Shown: piece after piece, positions 50,927 to 59,019 of the stretch
Numbering within the stretch: the stretch's first letter is position 1
Layout: each line of letters opens with the position of its first letter
Assembly (NCBI GenBank): GCA_945878375.1
Contig: CAMDWG010000001.1
Location: 62,001-126,000, forward strand
Direction of reading: 5' to 3'
Source of the DNA: Roseomonas mucosa
GTDB taxonomy: Bacteria; Pseudomonadota; Alphaproteobacteria; Acetobacterales; Acetobacteraceae
DNA: 64,000 bases
Translations under genes and position numbers: made by a program
Notes under the pieces: model-generated
What the model saw: only the letters and a program-made list of their open reading frames with translations
Told to the model about the DNA's origin: nothing
The model's database searches: none

Positions 50927-51835
50927 ATGCGCTTGCGACAAATCGAGGTGCTTCAAGCAATTCTGCAGACAGGCTCGGTCACTGGCGCTGCCAAGCTACT
51001 GAATGTCTCGCAGCCATCCGTTAGTACGGTCTTGCAGCACACGGAGGCGCAGCTGGGAATCCAGCTCTTTGAAAGGTCGGGGGGACGGCTGAAAGCATCG
51101 CCAGAGGCGAAGGCGCTTTTCCCGGAGATTTCGGACATATTTCGGAGGGTCAACCGACTAAGCCAGAATGCTAGGTCACTGGCGAAGGGTCGCCTGGGGC
51201 GCATCAACCTTGCGGGGACATTGGCACTTTCCAATGGGTATCTCGTGGACGCCGTTTCCATATTTACCAAATCGCACCCCGGCGTGGATGTTACGATCCA
51301 TTCTCTTCAAACACCCGAAATCATCGAGCGTGTCCTGTCTCGTGAGCTGAACCTCGGGGCTTGTTACGGAGAGGTCAACAGCAGCGGACTTAGAGTGGAG
51401 GAATTGACCAAAGGCACGATGGTTTGCGTCATGCCACAAACACACCCACTTGCGCAGAAAAAGCAGATAGAGGCGGCGGACCTCGCTGGAGAGACGCTTA
51501 TCACCTATGATGACGGCGATTGGCTGCGCGCCAAGGTCGAAAAACTTTTTGAAGAATTTGAAATACAACCAAATCTTTCTTTGCATGTCAGCCAGACTAT
51601 AACTGCCATTCGCCTTGTCCATCAGGGTGTTGGTTTAGCTCTTGTAGAGCCATTCTATTTCGCAGCCATCCAACCGGATGGCCTGGTCGCTCGGCGCATC
51701 AAGCCTGTTCAACAACTGTCGGTTCAACTGATTAGGCCTTCTGATGCTGTGGATTCAGCGGCTCTATCCGCATTTGTTGAGATTTTGCGGTCTGTTGCAC
51801 GCAGCGCGGACCAGAAGGGACCAGGTCCGTCTTGA
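50927..51835 (+). CDS. LysR-family transcriptional regulator
   Basis: The 302-residue LysR protein starts MRLRQIEVLQAILQTGSVTGAAKLLNVSQPSVSTVLQHTEAQLG, cited here as its HTH (about residues 1-60, split by position), with a standard co-inducer domain after it. ATG 50927 follows GGGAGGCGTTG; a TTG three bases earlier is less likely. Codon use is clearly more AT-rich than in core genes (many AAA, TTT, ATA codons), so it was probably acquired. It is divergent from the aconitase-prpF-Bug operon 632 bases away and is its likely regulator. Confidence 0.88.
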   Translation: MRLRQIEVLQAILQTGSVTGAAKLLNVSQPSVSTVLQHTEAQLGIQLFERSGGRLKASPEAKALFPEISDIFRRVNRLSQNARSLAKGRLGRINLAGTLALSNGYLVDAVSIFTKSHPGVDVTIHSLQTPEIIERVLSRELNLGACYGEVNSSGLRVEELTKGTMVCVMPQTHPLAQKKQIEAADLAGETLITYDDGDWLRAKVEKLFEEFEIQPNLSLHVSQTITAIRLVHQGVGLALVEPFYFAAIQPDGLVARRIKPVQQLSVQLIRPSDAVDSAALSAFVEILRSVARSADQKGPGPS

Positions 51836-52237
51836 CCAGATGGGCACCTCCAGAAAGCTTTGGCGGCCGGCCCATGACATCGCCAGAGGGCTACTGTCGG
51901 CGCGACGAGCGTCTCGTGGCGGGGCGACGGCCCGCTTCGGCACCCTGCGGAACGCGCAGATCGCGTTGGCGTCCGGCGCCGGGTCAGCCAGACCGAGGCC
52001 GAGGAATCACAGGAATGAAAACCAACTCGCCGACATCACCCATCTTCTGCTCAAGACGGAATCTCTCCAGGATCGACGGGTCAGGCAGGCAGGGTGGCTG
52101 AAATAGATTCGCCTCTGTCCGTCAGAGAAATTTTTCACAAATTATTATAAATATTTATATATCAATATTATTTTTGTTTTACGTATTGAATTATACAATC
52201 AAAACTACTGAATAATTTATTTTTATATTTCGCGATA
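51836..52237. other. Gene-free stretch ending in a very AT-rich block
   Basis: I see no supportable gene. The first 280 bases are GC-rich with open frames lacking recognisable motifs. Bases about 52130-52245 are almost entirely A and T, with long runs such as TATTTATATATCAATATT, a sharp break from the genome. The block abuts the stop of the minus-strand TPR gene. Confidence 0.6.
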
Positions 52238-53392
52238 TTATTTTATATTCACCGGGACATCCATCCGTCGGACCAGAGGTTGGTTATCCTGAGGGCTCAT
52301 CCAGAAATACAGGTTGGCAACCTCGGGGTAATTCTCAAACGTCAGAGCGTTGACGCGGGCATTCTCTGCCTTCTCCGCGGCTCTCACCGTATCGCCCCGC
52401 TCCTGCAGTAATCGTGCCCAATAGGAATAGGCCCCGGCCGAACTCGGGTATTCGCGTGTCGCGCGGCCAAATGCTGCCTCAGCCCCATCCAAATCGCCCT
52501 GGGCCCAGAGCGCCACACCCAAGGTGCTGTGCATCGCTTCCTGCAGGGGGCCAACCCGAGTGCCGAGCAGGGGGAAACGTCGCCCCGGGCTGCTGGCAAT
52601 CAGCGGCTTCACGATGTCGATCGCGTCCTGATACCGATCCCGCTCGACATGCACGAATGCAAGGTTGATGCGTCCTATGGCGAAGCTGGGATTCCAACTG
52701 AAGGAGAGACGGAAGCGTCGCTCCGCCTCATCAAGGTCATTGCCCAACAGCGCCACGATGCCCAGCAGGTTCTCCAGGAAAGAGCGTTCCTCCAGCACCT
52801 CTGCCCTTCGCGGCCGGCTCAATTCGCGTTCGGCCAGCTGCACCACGACGCTGTAGTCATGGCCGCCATTTCGCGTGATTTGATCGAAATGAAACAGCGC
52901 GGCCCGGTAGGGTTGCACCCGTTCCATGGTTTCAAGCGCAGCGCGGCGTAGAAGCCGATCCATCTCACCCTGCTCGCGAAGGTCGAGCGCGAAAGCGCCA
53001 GAATAGGCGGAGGACGAGTTGATGAGAAGGCGCTGCCCCTCGCCGGGCGCGCCGGCAACGACGGCGCCGGCGATGCGCATCCGCTCCAGCCCGAGGAGAT
53101 CCTGTAGCGCCGCCGTAAAATTATCCAGCCGCAGCGAGCTCGCGACGACGCCGACGATCGTGGGCTGTCGCGCCGGCCGCATCACCGGCGGCCGCAGGAG
53201 CGACCGTGTCTGGTTCATCGTCTCGAATTCGTGGGTGAAGATCCGCTCCGCCACATCCTCGCTGTAGCCGGTTTGCGCCACCGAGGCGGGCACGGTGATC
53301 TCCACGGCGACGGTCTCCGCGCTCACCACCGCATCGGCGGTCAAAAGACCGAAAAGCATGGCGACACCTGTGGTAATCGAAATGAGGTCCAT
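52238..53392 (-). CDS. Putative exported TPR protein in an AT-flanked island
   Basis: The 384-residue protein has an N-terminal hydrophobic segment (ISITTGVAMLFGLLTADAVVSA), probably a signal peptide or anchor. A domain of about 150 residues I cannot name follows (ITVPASVAQTGYSEDVAERI; PTIVGVVASSLRLDNF; MRIAGAVVAGAPGEGQRLLI). The C-terminal half has TPR-like helix pairs (FLENLLGIVALLGNDLDEAERRF; GRINLAFVHVERDRYQDAI; STLGVALWAQGDLDGAEAAF; YSYWARLLQERGDTVRAAE). Both ends abut very AT-rich DNA although the gene itself is moderately GC-rich. No partner gene lies on the same strand nearby. The function is unknown. Confidence 0.65.
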   Translation of the reverse strand: MDLISITTGVAMLFGLLTADAVVSAETVAVEITVPASVAQTGYSEDVAERIFTHEFETMNQTRSLLRPPVMRPARQPTIVGVVASSLRLDNFTAALQDLLGLERMRIAGAVVAGAPGEGQRLLINSSSAYSGAFALDLREQGEMDRLLRRAALETMERVQPYRAALFHFDQITRNGGHDYSVVVQLAERELSRPRRAEVLEERSFLENLLGIVALLGNDLDEAERRFRLSFSWNPSFAIGRINLAFVHVERDRYQDAIDIVKPLIASSPGRRFPLLGTRVGPLQEAMHSTLGVALWAQGDLDGAEAAFGRATREYPSSAGAYSYWARLLQERGDTVRAAEKAENARVNALTFENYPEVANLYFWMSPQDNQPLVRRMDVPVNIK

Positions 53393-53836
53393 GTTATTTC
53401 TCCAAATCTAGAAAAATTCTCCCTGAAATATTTTATTTTTTGTTATGTTAATTATTTGAATTTAAATGGCGGGTAGTTTATTTTGAATTATAATAAATTT
53501 TGATGCGCCGCATATTTGGCTCTGCGCAGCTGGCCGAATGTGGGCCGGCCGTTTTGTAGAGATCACATACGACCCGCGGCTGAGGATCTGCAGGGGATTT
53601 TTCGTTCCTGTCGGGAAGCGGAGGCCGCAGGGGCGGAAAAGACCCGCGGAACCGACCCGTCCGGTGGTCTCAAACGGTCTGTCAGAACCGCTCCGCGGTT
53701 CTACCCGATCGGATCTTGCTCCAGTGCCGCGATGCAGGCCGGCCACATGACGCGACCCATGTGACCAATACTGGTTGCTTCAGCAGCCCGAAAGCGACCC
53801 GCAGGGCCGATCGATCCGGCCATCCCCGACGATCCC
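53393..53836. other. Gene-free stretch upstream of the TPR gene, AT-rich then GC-rich
   Basis: Bases 53393-53510 are strongly AT-rich and probably contain the promoter of the minus-strand TPR gene. Further on, a perfect hairpin GAACCGC-TCC-GCGGTTC lies at 53685-53701; its core CCGCTCCGCGGTT also occurs upstream of glcD (about 28339-28351). No gene is supportable. Confidence 0.55.
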
Positions 53837-54724
53837 TCAGGCCGCCTGTTCCAGCGTCGGCGCGATATCAGCGACCGTGGTGCGGTGCAGGTCGCGCTTC
53901 TGCTCCGTCGGGTAGCGCCGCGCGCGATGCATCGTCGCGCGATTGTCCCACATCACCAGGTCATGCGGGCGCCAGACATGCGCATGCACGAACTCCCGCT
54001 GCGTCGCATGCTCGGTCAGGTCGCGCAGCAGCATCCGCGCCTCGGGGATCGGCCAGCCCCGGATCGCGCCGGCATGCGCCGACAGGAACAGCGAAAGCCG
54101 CCCCGTCACCGGATGCCGCCGCACCAGCCGCTGCGGCACGGGCTGCCATTTCGCGCGCTCCTCCTCCGTGAAGGCATCGAAGCCGAGTGACCCGCGGGAG
54201 AAGAGCTGGCTGTGCTCCACGACCAGGTCGCGCGCCAGCGCCTGGGTCTCGGCATCCAGCGCGTCCCAGGCGGCGCGCATATCGGCGAATTCGGTGTTGC
54301 CGCCCGAGCCCGGGATGACGCGCGCCGACAGCAGCGAGTATTTCGCCGGCGTCGGCTTGAAGCTGGAATCGCTGTGCCAGAGCATGTTGCCCAGCGAGAA
54401 CAGCCGCCGCCGGTCATCGCGCGCCAGCACGCCGCCGTCGCGGTCGAGGTTGGAGATGTCGTTGACCTCCATCGCCAGCCGGCGCTGCCCGCCCTGCGCG
54501 ATGTCGCCGGTCGCCATCTCCAGCGCGCCGAAATGCCGGCTGAAGGCGATCTGCTGCGCGTCATCCACCTTCTGGTCGCGGAAGACGAGCACGGCATAGC
54601 GGTCCATGCCCTGCTCGATCGCCGTGGCCTCGGCGGCGGTGATGCCGCGGGCGATGTCGAGGCCCGCGACCTCTCCGGCGAAGCCGGGCCGCGCGGGGTC
54701 GGCGGGGCGGATGGTGAGCGTCAT
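53837..54724 (-). CDS. TauD/TfdA-family Fe(II)/2-oxoglutarate-dependent dioxygenase
   Basis: This is a 295-residue non-heme iron dioxygenase. The 2-His-1-carboxylate site is His117 and Asp119 in MLWHSDSSF and His266 in MWDNRATMHRARR, with Arg270 suited to bind 2-oxoglutarate. Family members hydroxylate taurine, alkyl sulfates, phenoxyacetates or related acids; the substrate here cannot be read. AAGGAGGATCCC precedes ATG 54724. It follows the phospholipase D-like gene by 65 bases on the same strand and may share its transcript. Confidence 0.87.
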   Translation of the reverse strand: MTLTIRPADPARPGFAGEVAGLDIARGITAAEATAIEQGMDRYAVLVFRDQKVDDAQQIAFSRHFGALEMATGDIAQGGQRRLAMEVNDISNLDRDGGVLARDDRRRLFSLGNMLWHSDSSFKPTPAKYSLLSARVIPGSGGNTEFADMRAAWDALDAETQALARDLVVEHSQLFSRGSLGFDAFTEEERAKWQPVPQRLVRRHPVTGRLSLFLSAHAGAIRGWPIPEARMLLRDLTEHATQREFVHAHVWRPHDLVMWDNRATMHRARRYPTEQKRDLHRTTVADIAPTLEQAA

Positions 54725-54789
54725 CCCTGGGATCCTCCTTGTCTTTCGGGGAAGGCTAGACCCATGGGCGCGGCGCGGTCCACCGCCCC

Positions 54790-56316
54790 TTACAGCTGCT
54801 CCTCCACCGGCAGCACACGGGCGAGCCACGCCACGGCCCGGCGGCGCCAGGAGGCGCCGGGCTCGGCCAGCAGCATGCGTTCGGCACCGCGGGCCGCGTC
54901 CAGCCAGGCGATCCGACCTTCCCGCAGCACCAGCCGCCAGCTGACGGAAGGATCGGTCAGCCGCGCCTGTTCGCGCGCCACCTCGCGCGCCACGGCCGGG
55001 TTGCGGACGAAGGCGCCCATCTCGGTGTTCAGCACGGCGGAGCGCGGGTCGAGGTTGAAGCTGCCAACGAAGGCCAGGTGGCCGTCCACCACCAGCGCCT
55101 TGGTGTGCAGCGCCGCCCCGCCGCGAGAGCCCAGCAGGCTCGGCCGGTCGTCATCCGGGCCGGGCTTCAGCTCATGCAGCGCGATGCCTGCCCGCAGCAG
55201 CGGGCGGCGGTATTTCATGTAGCCGCCATGCACCGCGACGACATCGGTCGCGGCCAGGCTGTTCGTCACGACGCTCACCGCCACGCCGCGCGCGGTGAGC
55301 CCCACCAGCAGGTCCAGCCCCGCGCGGCCCGGCACGAAATAGGGGGAGATCAGCAGCGCCTCCCGCTTCGCCTCGCGCAGCGCATCGGCGATCTCGGCGG
55401 CGATGCCGCCGGCCGCGCGCGCGCGCTTGCGCGCCCCCAATCCGCGCCTCGCCTTCTCCGGCGGGTCCGCGACGACCCGCACCGCATCCACCCCCACCGG
55501 CGTCAGCCCACGCCGGATTCGGCGGGCGGGATGCTCGGCCAGCGCAACGAGAAGCCCCGCGGCCTCCGGCACCGTGGCGGCGGCTTCGAAGGACCGGCGC
55601 AGCGCATCAGGCCCGCCGCGCTCCCCAGCGGCGGAGACCAGCGCGGCGGGGCGCGCAAGCGGGCTTGCCCAATAGCGTTCGAACACCGCCGAGGCGCCCC
55701 GCGCAGACGGGCCGGCGAGCACGAGGTCGAGGTCGCGGAAGCTCACCGCGCCCTCCGCCTCCAGCCCGAAATACTCATTGCCGATGTTGCGCCCACCGAC
55801 CACGGCCAGCCGGCCATCGGCGATCCAGTTCTTGTTGTGCATCCGCCGCGTCAGGTGCCAACCGCCGAAGGCGATCTCCAGCGCGTAGCCGAGCCGGCCG
55901 AAGCGCCGCCAGCGCGTGCCGTTGAACAGCCGGATCTCGATCTTCGGATGCGCGTCGAGCGCGGCCAGCGTCCGTTCGTGCCCGATGGCGAAGACATCAT
56001 CCAGCAGCATCCGCACGACGACGCCGCGGTCGGCCGCCGCCAGCACCTCCCGCCCCAGCAGCATGCCGGTCAGGTCGCCGCGCCAGGTGTAGTATTGCAG
56101 GTCGAGCGTGCGGCCTGCCGCGCGGGCGGAGGCCGCGCGGATGGCGAAGGCGTCCTCGGCCAGGCACAGCACCGCGACGCCCCCTTGGCGCCAGGCGCCT
56201 GGGCCCCGCAGGCCGAGATTGGCGAGCGCCGCACCCACCGCGCGGTCCAGGCGGGTCGGCACGGCAGGCGGCGGCGCGACATCGGCATCCGCGTGGCTGG
56301 CGGGACGGCCCTGCAT
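54790..56316 (-). CDS. Phospholipase D-like/cardiolipin synthase-type protein
   Basis: The protein of 508 residues has two HKD motifs, HNKNWIADGRLAVVGGRN and HTKALVVDGHLAFVGSFN, with the intervening YYTWRGDLTG segment typical of the cardiolipin synthase and transphosphatidylase branch. There are no N-terminal membrane helices, unlike ClsA, so it resembles ClsB/ClsC-type or soluble PLDs. The start is ATG 56316 behind GGAGTTGTCG; ATG 56328 is possible. It lies 42 bases downstream of an endonuclease/exonuclease/phosphatase gene, a pairing that suggests joint phospholipid metabolism. Confidence 0.87.
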   Translation of the reverse strand: MQGRPASHADADVAPPPAVPTRLDRAVGAALANLGLRGPGAWRQGGVAVLCLAEDAFAIRAASARAAGRTLDLQYYTWRGDLTGMLLGREVLAAADRGVVVRMLLDDVFAIGHERTLAALDAHPKIEIRLFNGTRWRRFGRLGYALEIAFGGWHLTRRMHNKNWIADGRLAVVGGRNIGNEYFGLEAEGAVSFRDLDLVLAGPSARGASAVFERYWASPLARPAALVSAAGERGGPDALRRSFEAAATVPEAAGLLVALAEHPARRIRRGLTPVGVDAVRVVADPPEKARRGLGARKRARAAGGIAAEIADALREAKREALLISPYFVPGRAGLDLLVGLTARGVAVSVVTNSLAATDVVAVHGGYMKYRRPLLRAGIALHELKPGPDDDRPSLLGSRGGAALHTKALVVDGHLAFVGSFNLDPRSAVLNTEMGAFVRNPAVAREVAREQARLTDPSVSWRLVLREGRIAWLDAARGAERMLLAEPGASWRRRAVAWLARVLPVEEQL

Positions 56317-56358
56317 CGACAACTCCATCGACAGGCAACGGCCGGCCTGGATGGCGGT

Positions 56359-57261
56359 TCAGGCGGCCGCGCGCGACCCGGCCAAGCCTGGCGCGACGGC
56401 GGCCAGGTGCAGGCAGGCGGTCAGCGGCAGATGGTCGGAGGCGATCCGCGCCAGTGGGCTGTCATGCACCTCGACATCGCTCACCAGCGCCTGCGGCCAG
56501 GCCAGGATGCGGTCGAGCGGCAGCACCGGCATGCGGGTCGGGAAGCTCGCCGGCCCCCCATTCACGGCGCCGAACAGCGGCGCCAGCCCGCGCAGCGACG
56601 ACCGCTCGCCCGGGTTCCATTCATTCAGATCGCCGCAGAGCACGGTCGGCATCGGCGGGGCCTCGGCCAGGGCGGCCAGGATCGCGGCGGATTGCCGGCG
56701 GCGGCAGCGCGGCAGCAGGCCGAAATGCGCGGCCACGATCCTGAGCGGCCCGCCCGCCATGTCGAGATCCGCCAGCACCGCCCCGCGCGGCTCGGCGCCC
56801 GGCAGCGCCAGCCGGCGCAGCCGGGCGCGGGTGCCCGGGCGGGCGAGGATGGCGTTGCCGTGCCAGCCATGCCCGCCGGCGATGTCGGAAATCGGCAGCG
56901 GCACCAGCCCGGCCTTTTCCTCAAGCAGGCGGGTGTCCAGCAGCCCGATGCGGCGGCCGAAGCGGCGATCGGCTTCCTGCAGCGCGATCAGGTCGGCATC
57001 GAGTTCCGCGATCACCGCGATGGAGCGGTGCGGGTCGAAGCGCCCATCGGTGCCGACGCATTTGTGCAGGTTCCAGGACGCGATGCGGAGAGCGCCTTCG
57101 GCCCGCGCCATGCGGGGCGGGGCGGGGCTGCGCCGGCGCGCGTCGCGGAATTCGGCTAGCAACTGGCGCATGCCCGCGCCGGTGACGCGCAGCTGTTCGG
57201 CCATGCGAAGCCTGTCGGGCGCGCGGGGCAGGCGCCGGGGTACGGCGGGGGAAGACGTCAT
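56359..57261 (-). CDS. Endonuclease/exonuclease/phosphatase family protein
   Basis: The 300-residue protein carries the EEP fold motifs in order: IASWNLHKCVG, LIALQEADRRFG, VAAHFGLLPRCRR, LCGDLNEW and ASDHLPLTACL. Members cleave phosphodiesters in nucleic acids, inositol lipids or sphingomyelin. The catalytic Asn, Glu, His and Asp are all present. The start is either ATG 57261 (weak ribosome site) or ATG 57204 (GACAGGCTTCGC). No signal peptide is visible. It precedes the phospholipase D-like gene. Confidence 0.85.
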   Translation of the reverse strand: MTSSPAVPRRLPRAPDRLRMAEQLRVTGAGMRQLLAEFRDARRRSPAPPRMARAEGALRIASWNLHKCVGTDGRFDPHRSIAVIAELDADLIALQEADRRFGRRIGLLDTRLLEEKAGLVPLPISDIAGGHGWHGNAILARPGTRARLRRLALPGAEPRGAVLADLDMAGGPLRIVAAHFGLLPRCRRRQSAAILAALAEAPPMPTVLCGDLNEWNPGERSSLRGLAPLFGAVNGGPASFPTRMPVLPLDRILAWPQALVSDVEVHDSPLARIASDHLPLTACLHLAAVAPGLAGSRAAA

Positions 57262-57364
57262 CGGAGAGGGGCGAGGGTCCGGGCGGGGCAGCGTTCCATC
57301 TGGAGGATGGTGCCTGTGGTCCCGTATGCCAAGGAGAGGGTTAGGATGCGCTCCGTAAGGGATA

Positions 57365-57382
57365 CATAAAGATATCATTATG
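57365..57382. promoter_or_regulatory. SahR-like palindrome upstream of ahcY
   Basis: CATAAAGATATCATTATG is an 18-base palindrome with 16 of 18 symmetric positions, centred on GATATC, 75 bases before the ahcY start. It resembles operators of the ArsR-type S-adenosylhomocysteine regulator SahR, known to control ahcY and methionine genes in Proteobacteria. No sahR gene is in the window. Confidence 0.55.
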
Positions 57383-57457
57383 CCTTGTCGTCCGGCCTTG
57401 GCCTGCAGCGGCCCGCGTGCTACGCGCCGCAACCTCCCAAAAGCAGGACCAATCCGC

Positions 57458-58858
57458 ATGGCCACCGCCGATTACATCGTGAAGGACCTCTCCCTGGCCG
57501 ATTGGGGCCGCAAGGAGATCTCGATGGCCGAGGACGAGATGCCCGGCCTGATGGCCGTGCGCGCCGAATACGGCAAGCAGCAGCCGCTGAAGGGCGCCCG
57601 CATCGCGGGGTGCCTCCACATGACCATCCAGACCGCCGTGCTGATCGAGACGCTGAAGGCGCTCGGCGCCGATGTGCGCTGGTCGTCCTGCAACATCTTC
57701 TCGACGCAGGACCACGCGGCCGCCGCGATCGCCGCCGCCGGCACGCCGGTCTTCGCCGTGAAGGGCGAAACGCTGCCGGAATACTGGGACTATGTGCAGA
57801 AGACGCTGGAATGGGCCGATGGGGGCACCCCCAATGTCCTGCTCGACGATGGCGGCGACATGACGCTGCTGGTCCATTACGGCCTGCGCGCCGAGCAGGG
57901 CGATGTCGCCTTCCTGGAGAAGCCGACCAATGAGGAAGAAGAAGTCTTCTTCGCCCTCATCAAGACGTGCCTCAAGACCAAGCCGGGCTGGTTCGCGGAA
58001 CTCGCGAAGAACATCGTCGGCGTGTCGGAGGAGACGACGACGGGCGTGCACCGCCTGTATGTCATGGCCAAGGAAGGCCGCCTGCTGTTCCCGGCGATCA
58101 ACGTGAACGACAGCGTGACGAAGTCGAAGTTCGACAACCTCTATGGCTGCCGTGAGTCGCTGGTGGACGCAATCCGCCGCGGCACCGACGTGATGATGGC
58201 CGGCAAGGTCGCGATGGTCGCGGGCTTCGGCGATGTGGGCAAGGGCTCCGCCGCCAGCCTCCGCAACGCCGGCTGCCGCGTGATGGTGTCGGAAGTCGAC
58301 CCGATCTGCGCGCTGCAGGCGGCGATGGAAGGCTACCAGGTCGTGACGATGGAAGATGCCGCGCCGATGGCCGACATCTTCGTGACCGCGACCGGCAATG
58401 TGGACGTGATCACCGCCGACCACATGCGCGCCATGAAGCACCGCGCCATCGTCTGCAACATCGGCCACTTCGACTCTGAGATCCAGGTCGCCGCGCTGCG
58501 CAACTACAAGTGGGACAACATCAAGCCGCAGGTCGACGAGATCGAGTTCCCGAACGGCAAGCGCATCATCCTGCTGTCCGAAGGCCGCCTGGTGAACCTG
58601 GGCAACGCCACGGGTCACCCGAGCTTCGTGATGTCCGCGTCCTTCACCAACCAAACGCTGGCGCAGATCGAGCTGTGGGCGAACCCCGGCAAGTACGAGA
58701 AGAAGGTCTATGTGCTGCCCAAGCACCTGGACGAGAAGGTCGCCGCCCTGCACCTGGAGAAGGTCGGCGCCAAGCTGACCAAGATCACCAAGCAGCAGGC
58801 CGACTATATCGGCGTGCCGGAACAGGGCCCCTTCAAGGCCGAGCAGTACCGCTACTGA
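57458..58858 (+). CDS. ahcY: Adenosylhomocysteinase (S-adenosylhomocysteine hydrolase)
   Basis: The 466-residue enzyme splits S-adenosylhomocysteine into adenosine and homocysteine in the activated methyl cycle. It starts [20 protein letters not shown], has [35 protein letters not shown], the NAD-binding [17 protein letters not shown] and ends [12 protein letters not shown], all typical of AhcY. ATG 57458 has GCAGGACC upstream. A palindromic operator lies in the leader and a GC hairpin follows the stop. Confidence 0.96.
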   Translation: MATADYIVKDLSLADWGRKEISMAEDEMPGLMAVRAEYGKQQPLKGARIAGCLHMTIQTAVLIETLKALGADVRWSSCNIFSTQDHAAAAIAAAGTPVFAVKGETLPEYWDYVQKTLEWADGGTPNVLLDDGGDMTLLVHYGLRAEQGDVAFLEKPTNEEEEVFFALIKTCLKTKPGWFAELAKNIVGVSEETTTGVHRLYVMAKEGRLLFPAINVNDSVTKSKFDNLYGCRESLVDAIRRGTDVMMAGKVAMVAGFGDVGKGSAASLRNAGCRVMVSEVDPICALQAAMEGYQVVTMEDAAPMADIFVTATGNVDVITADHMRAMKHRAIVCNIGHFDSEIQVAALRNYKWDNIKPQVDEIEFPNGKRIILLSEGRLVNLGNATGHPSFVMSASFTNQTLAQIELWANPGKYEKKVYVLPKHLDEKVAALHLEKVGAKLTKITKQQADYIGVPEQGPFKAEQYRY

Positions 58859-58867
58859 TCCTGGACG

Positions 58868-58890
58868 AAGGGGGCGCGCCGCGCCCCCTT
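58868..58890 (+). terminator. Hairpin downstream of ahcY
   Basis: AAGGGGGCGC (58868-58877) and GCGCCCCCTT (58881-58890) form a perfect ten-base stem with loop GCC, nine bases after the ahcY stop. Only two T residues close the stem, so termination efficiency is uncertain. Confidence 0.6.
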
Positions 58891-59019
58891 CACGCCCCGG
58901 TCACTCGGCCCGGGGAAAATCGACCTACCAAACGCCCCCAGATCGATGCATGATCGATTCATCGGGGCGAGGGTGGACCGCATCCTGCCGCGCAATGAAC
59001 GCGCCGGGAGCATCCCACC

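Noticed and set aside
57283-57457. SAH or SAM riboswitch in the ahcY leader
   Set aside because: I could not find a convincing pseudoknot or conserved core. The clear signal is a DNA palindrome instead. A covariance-model search would settle it.
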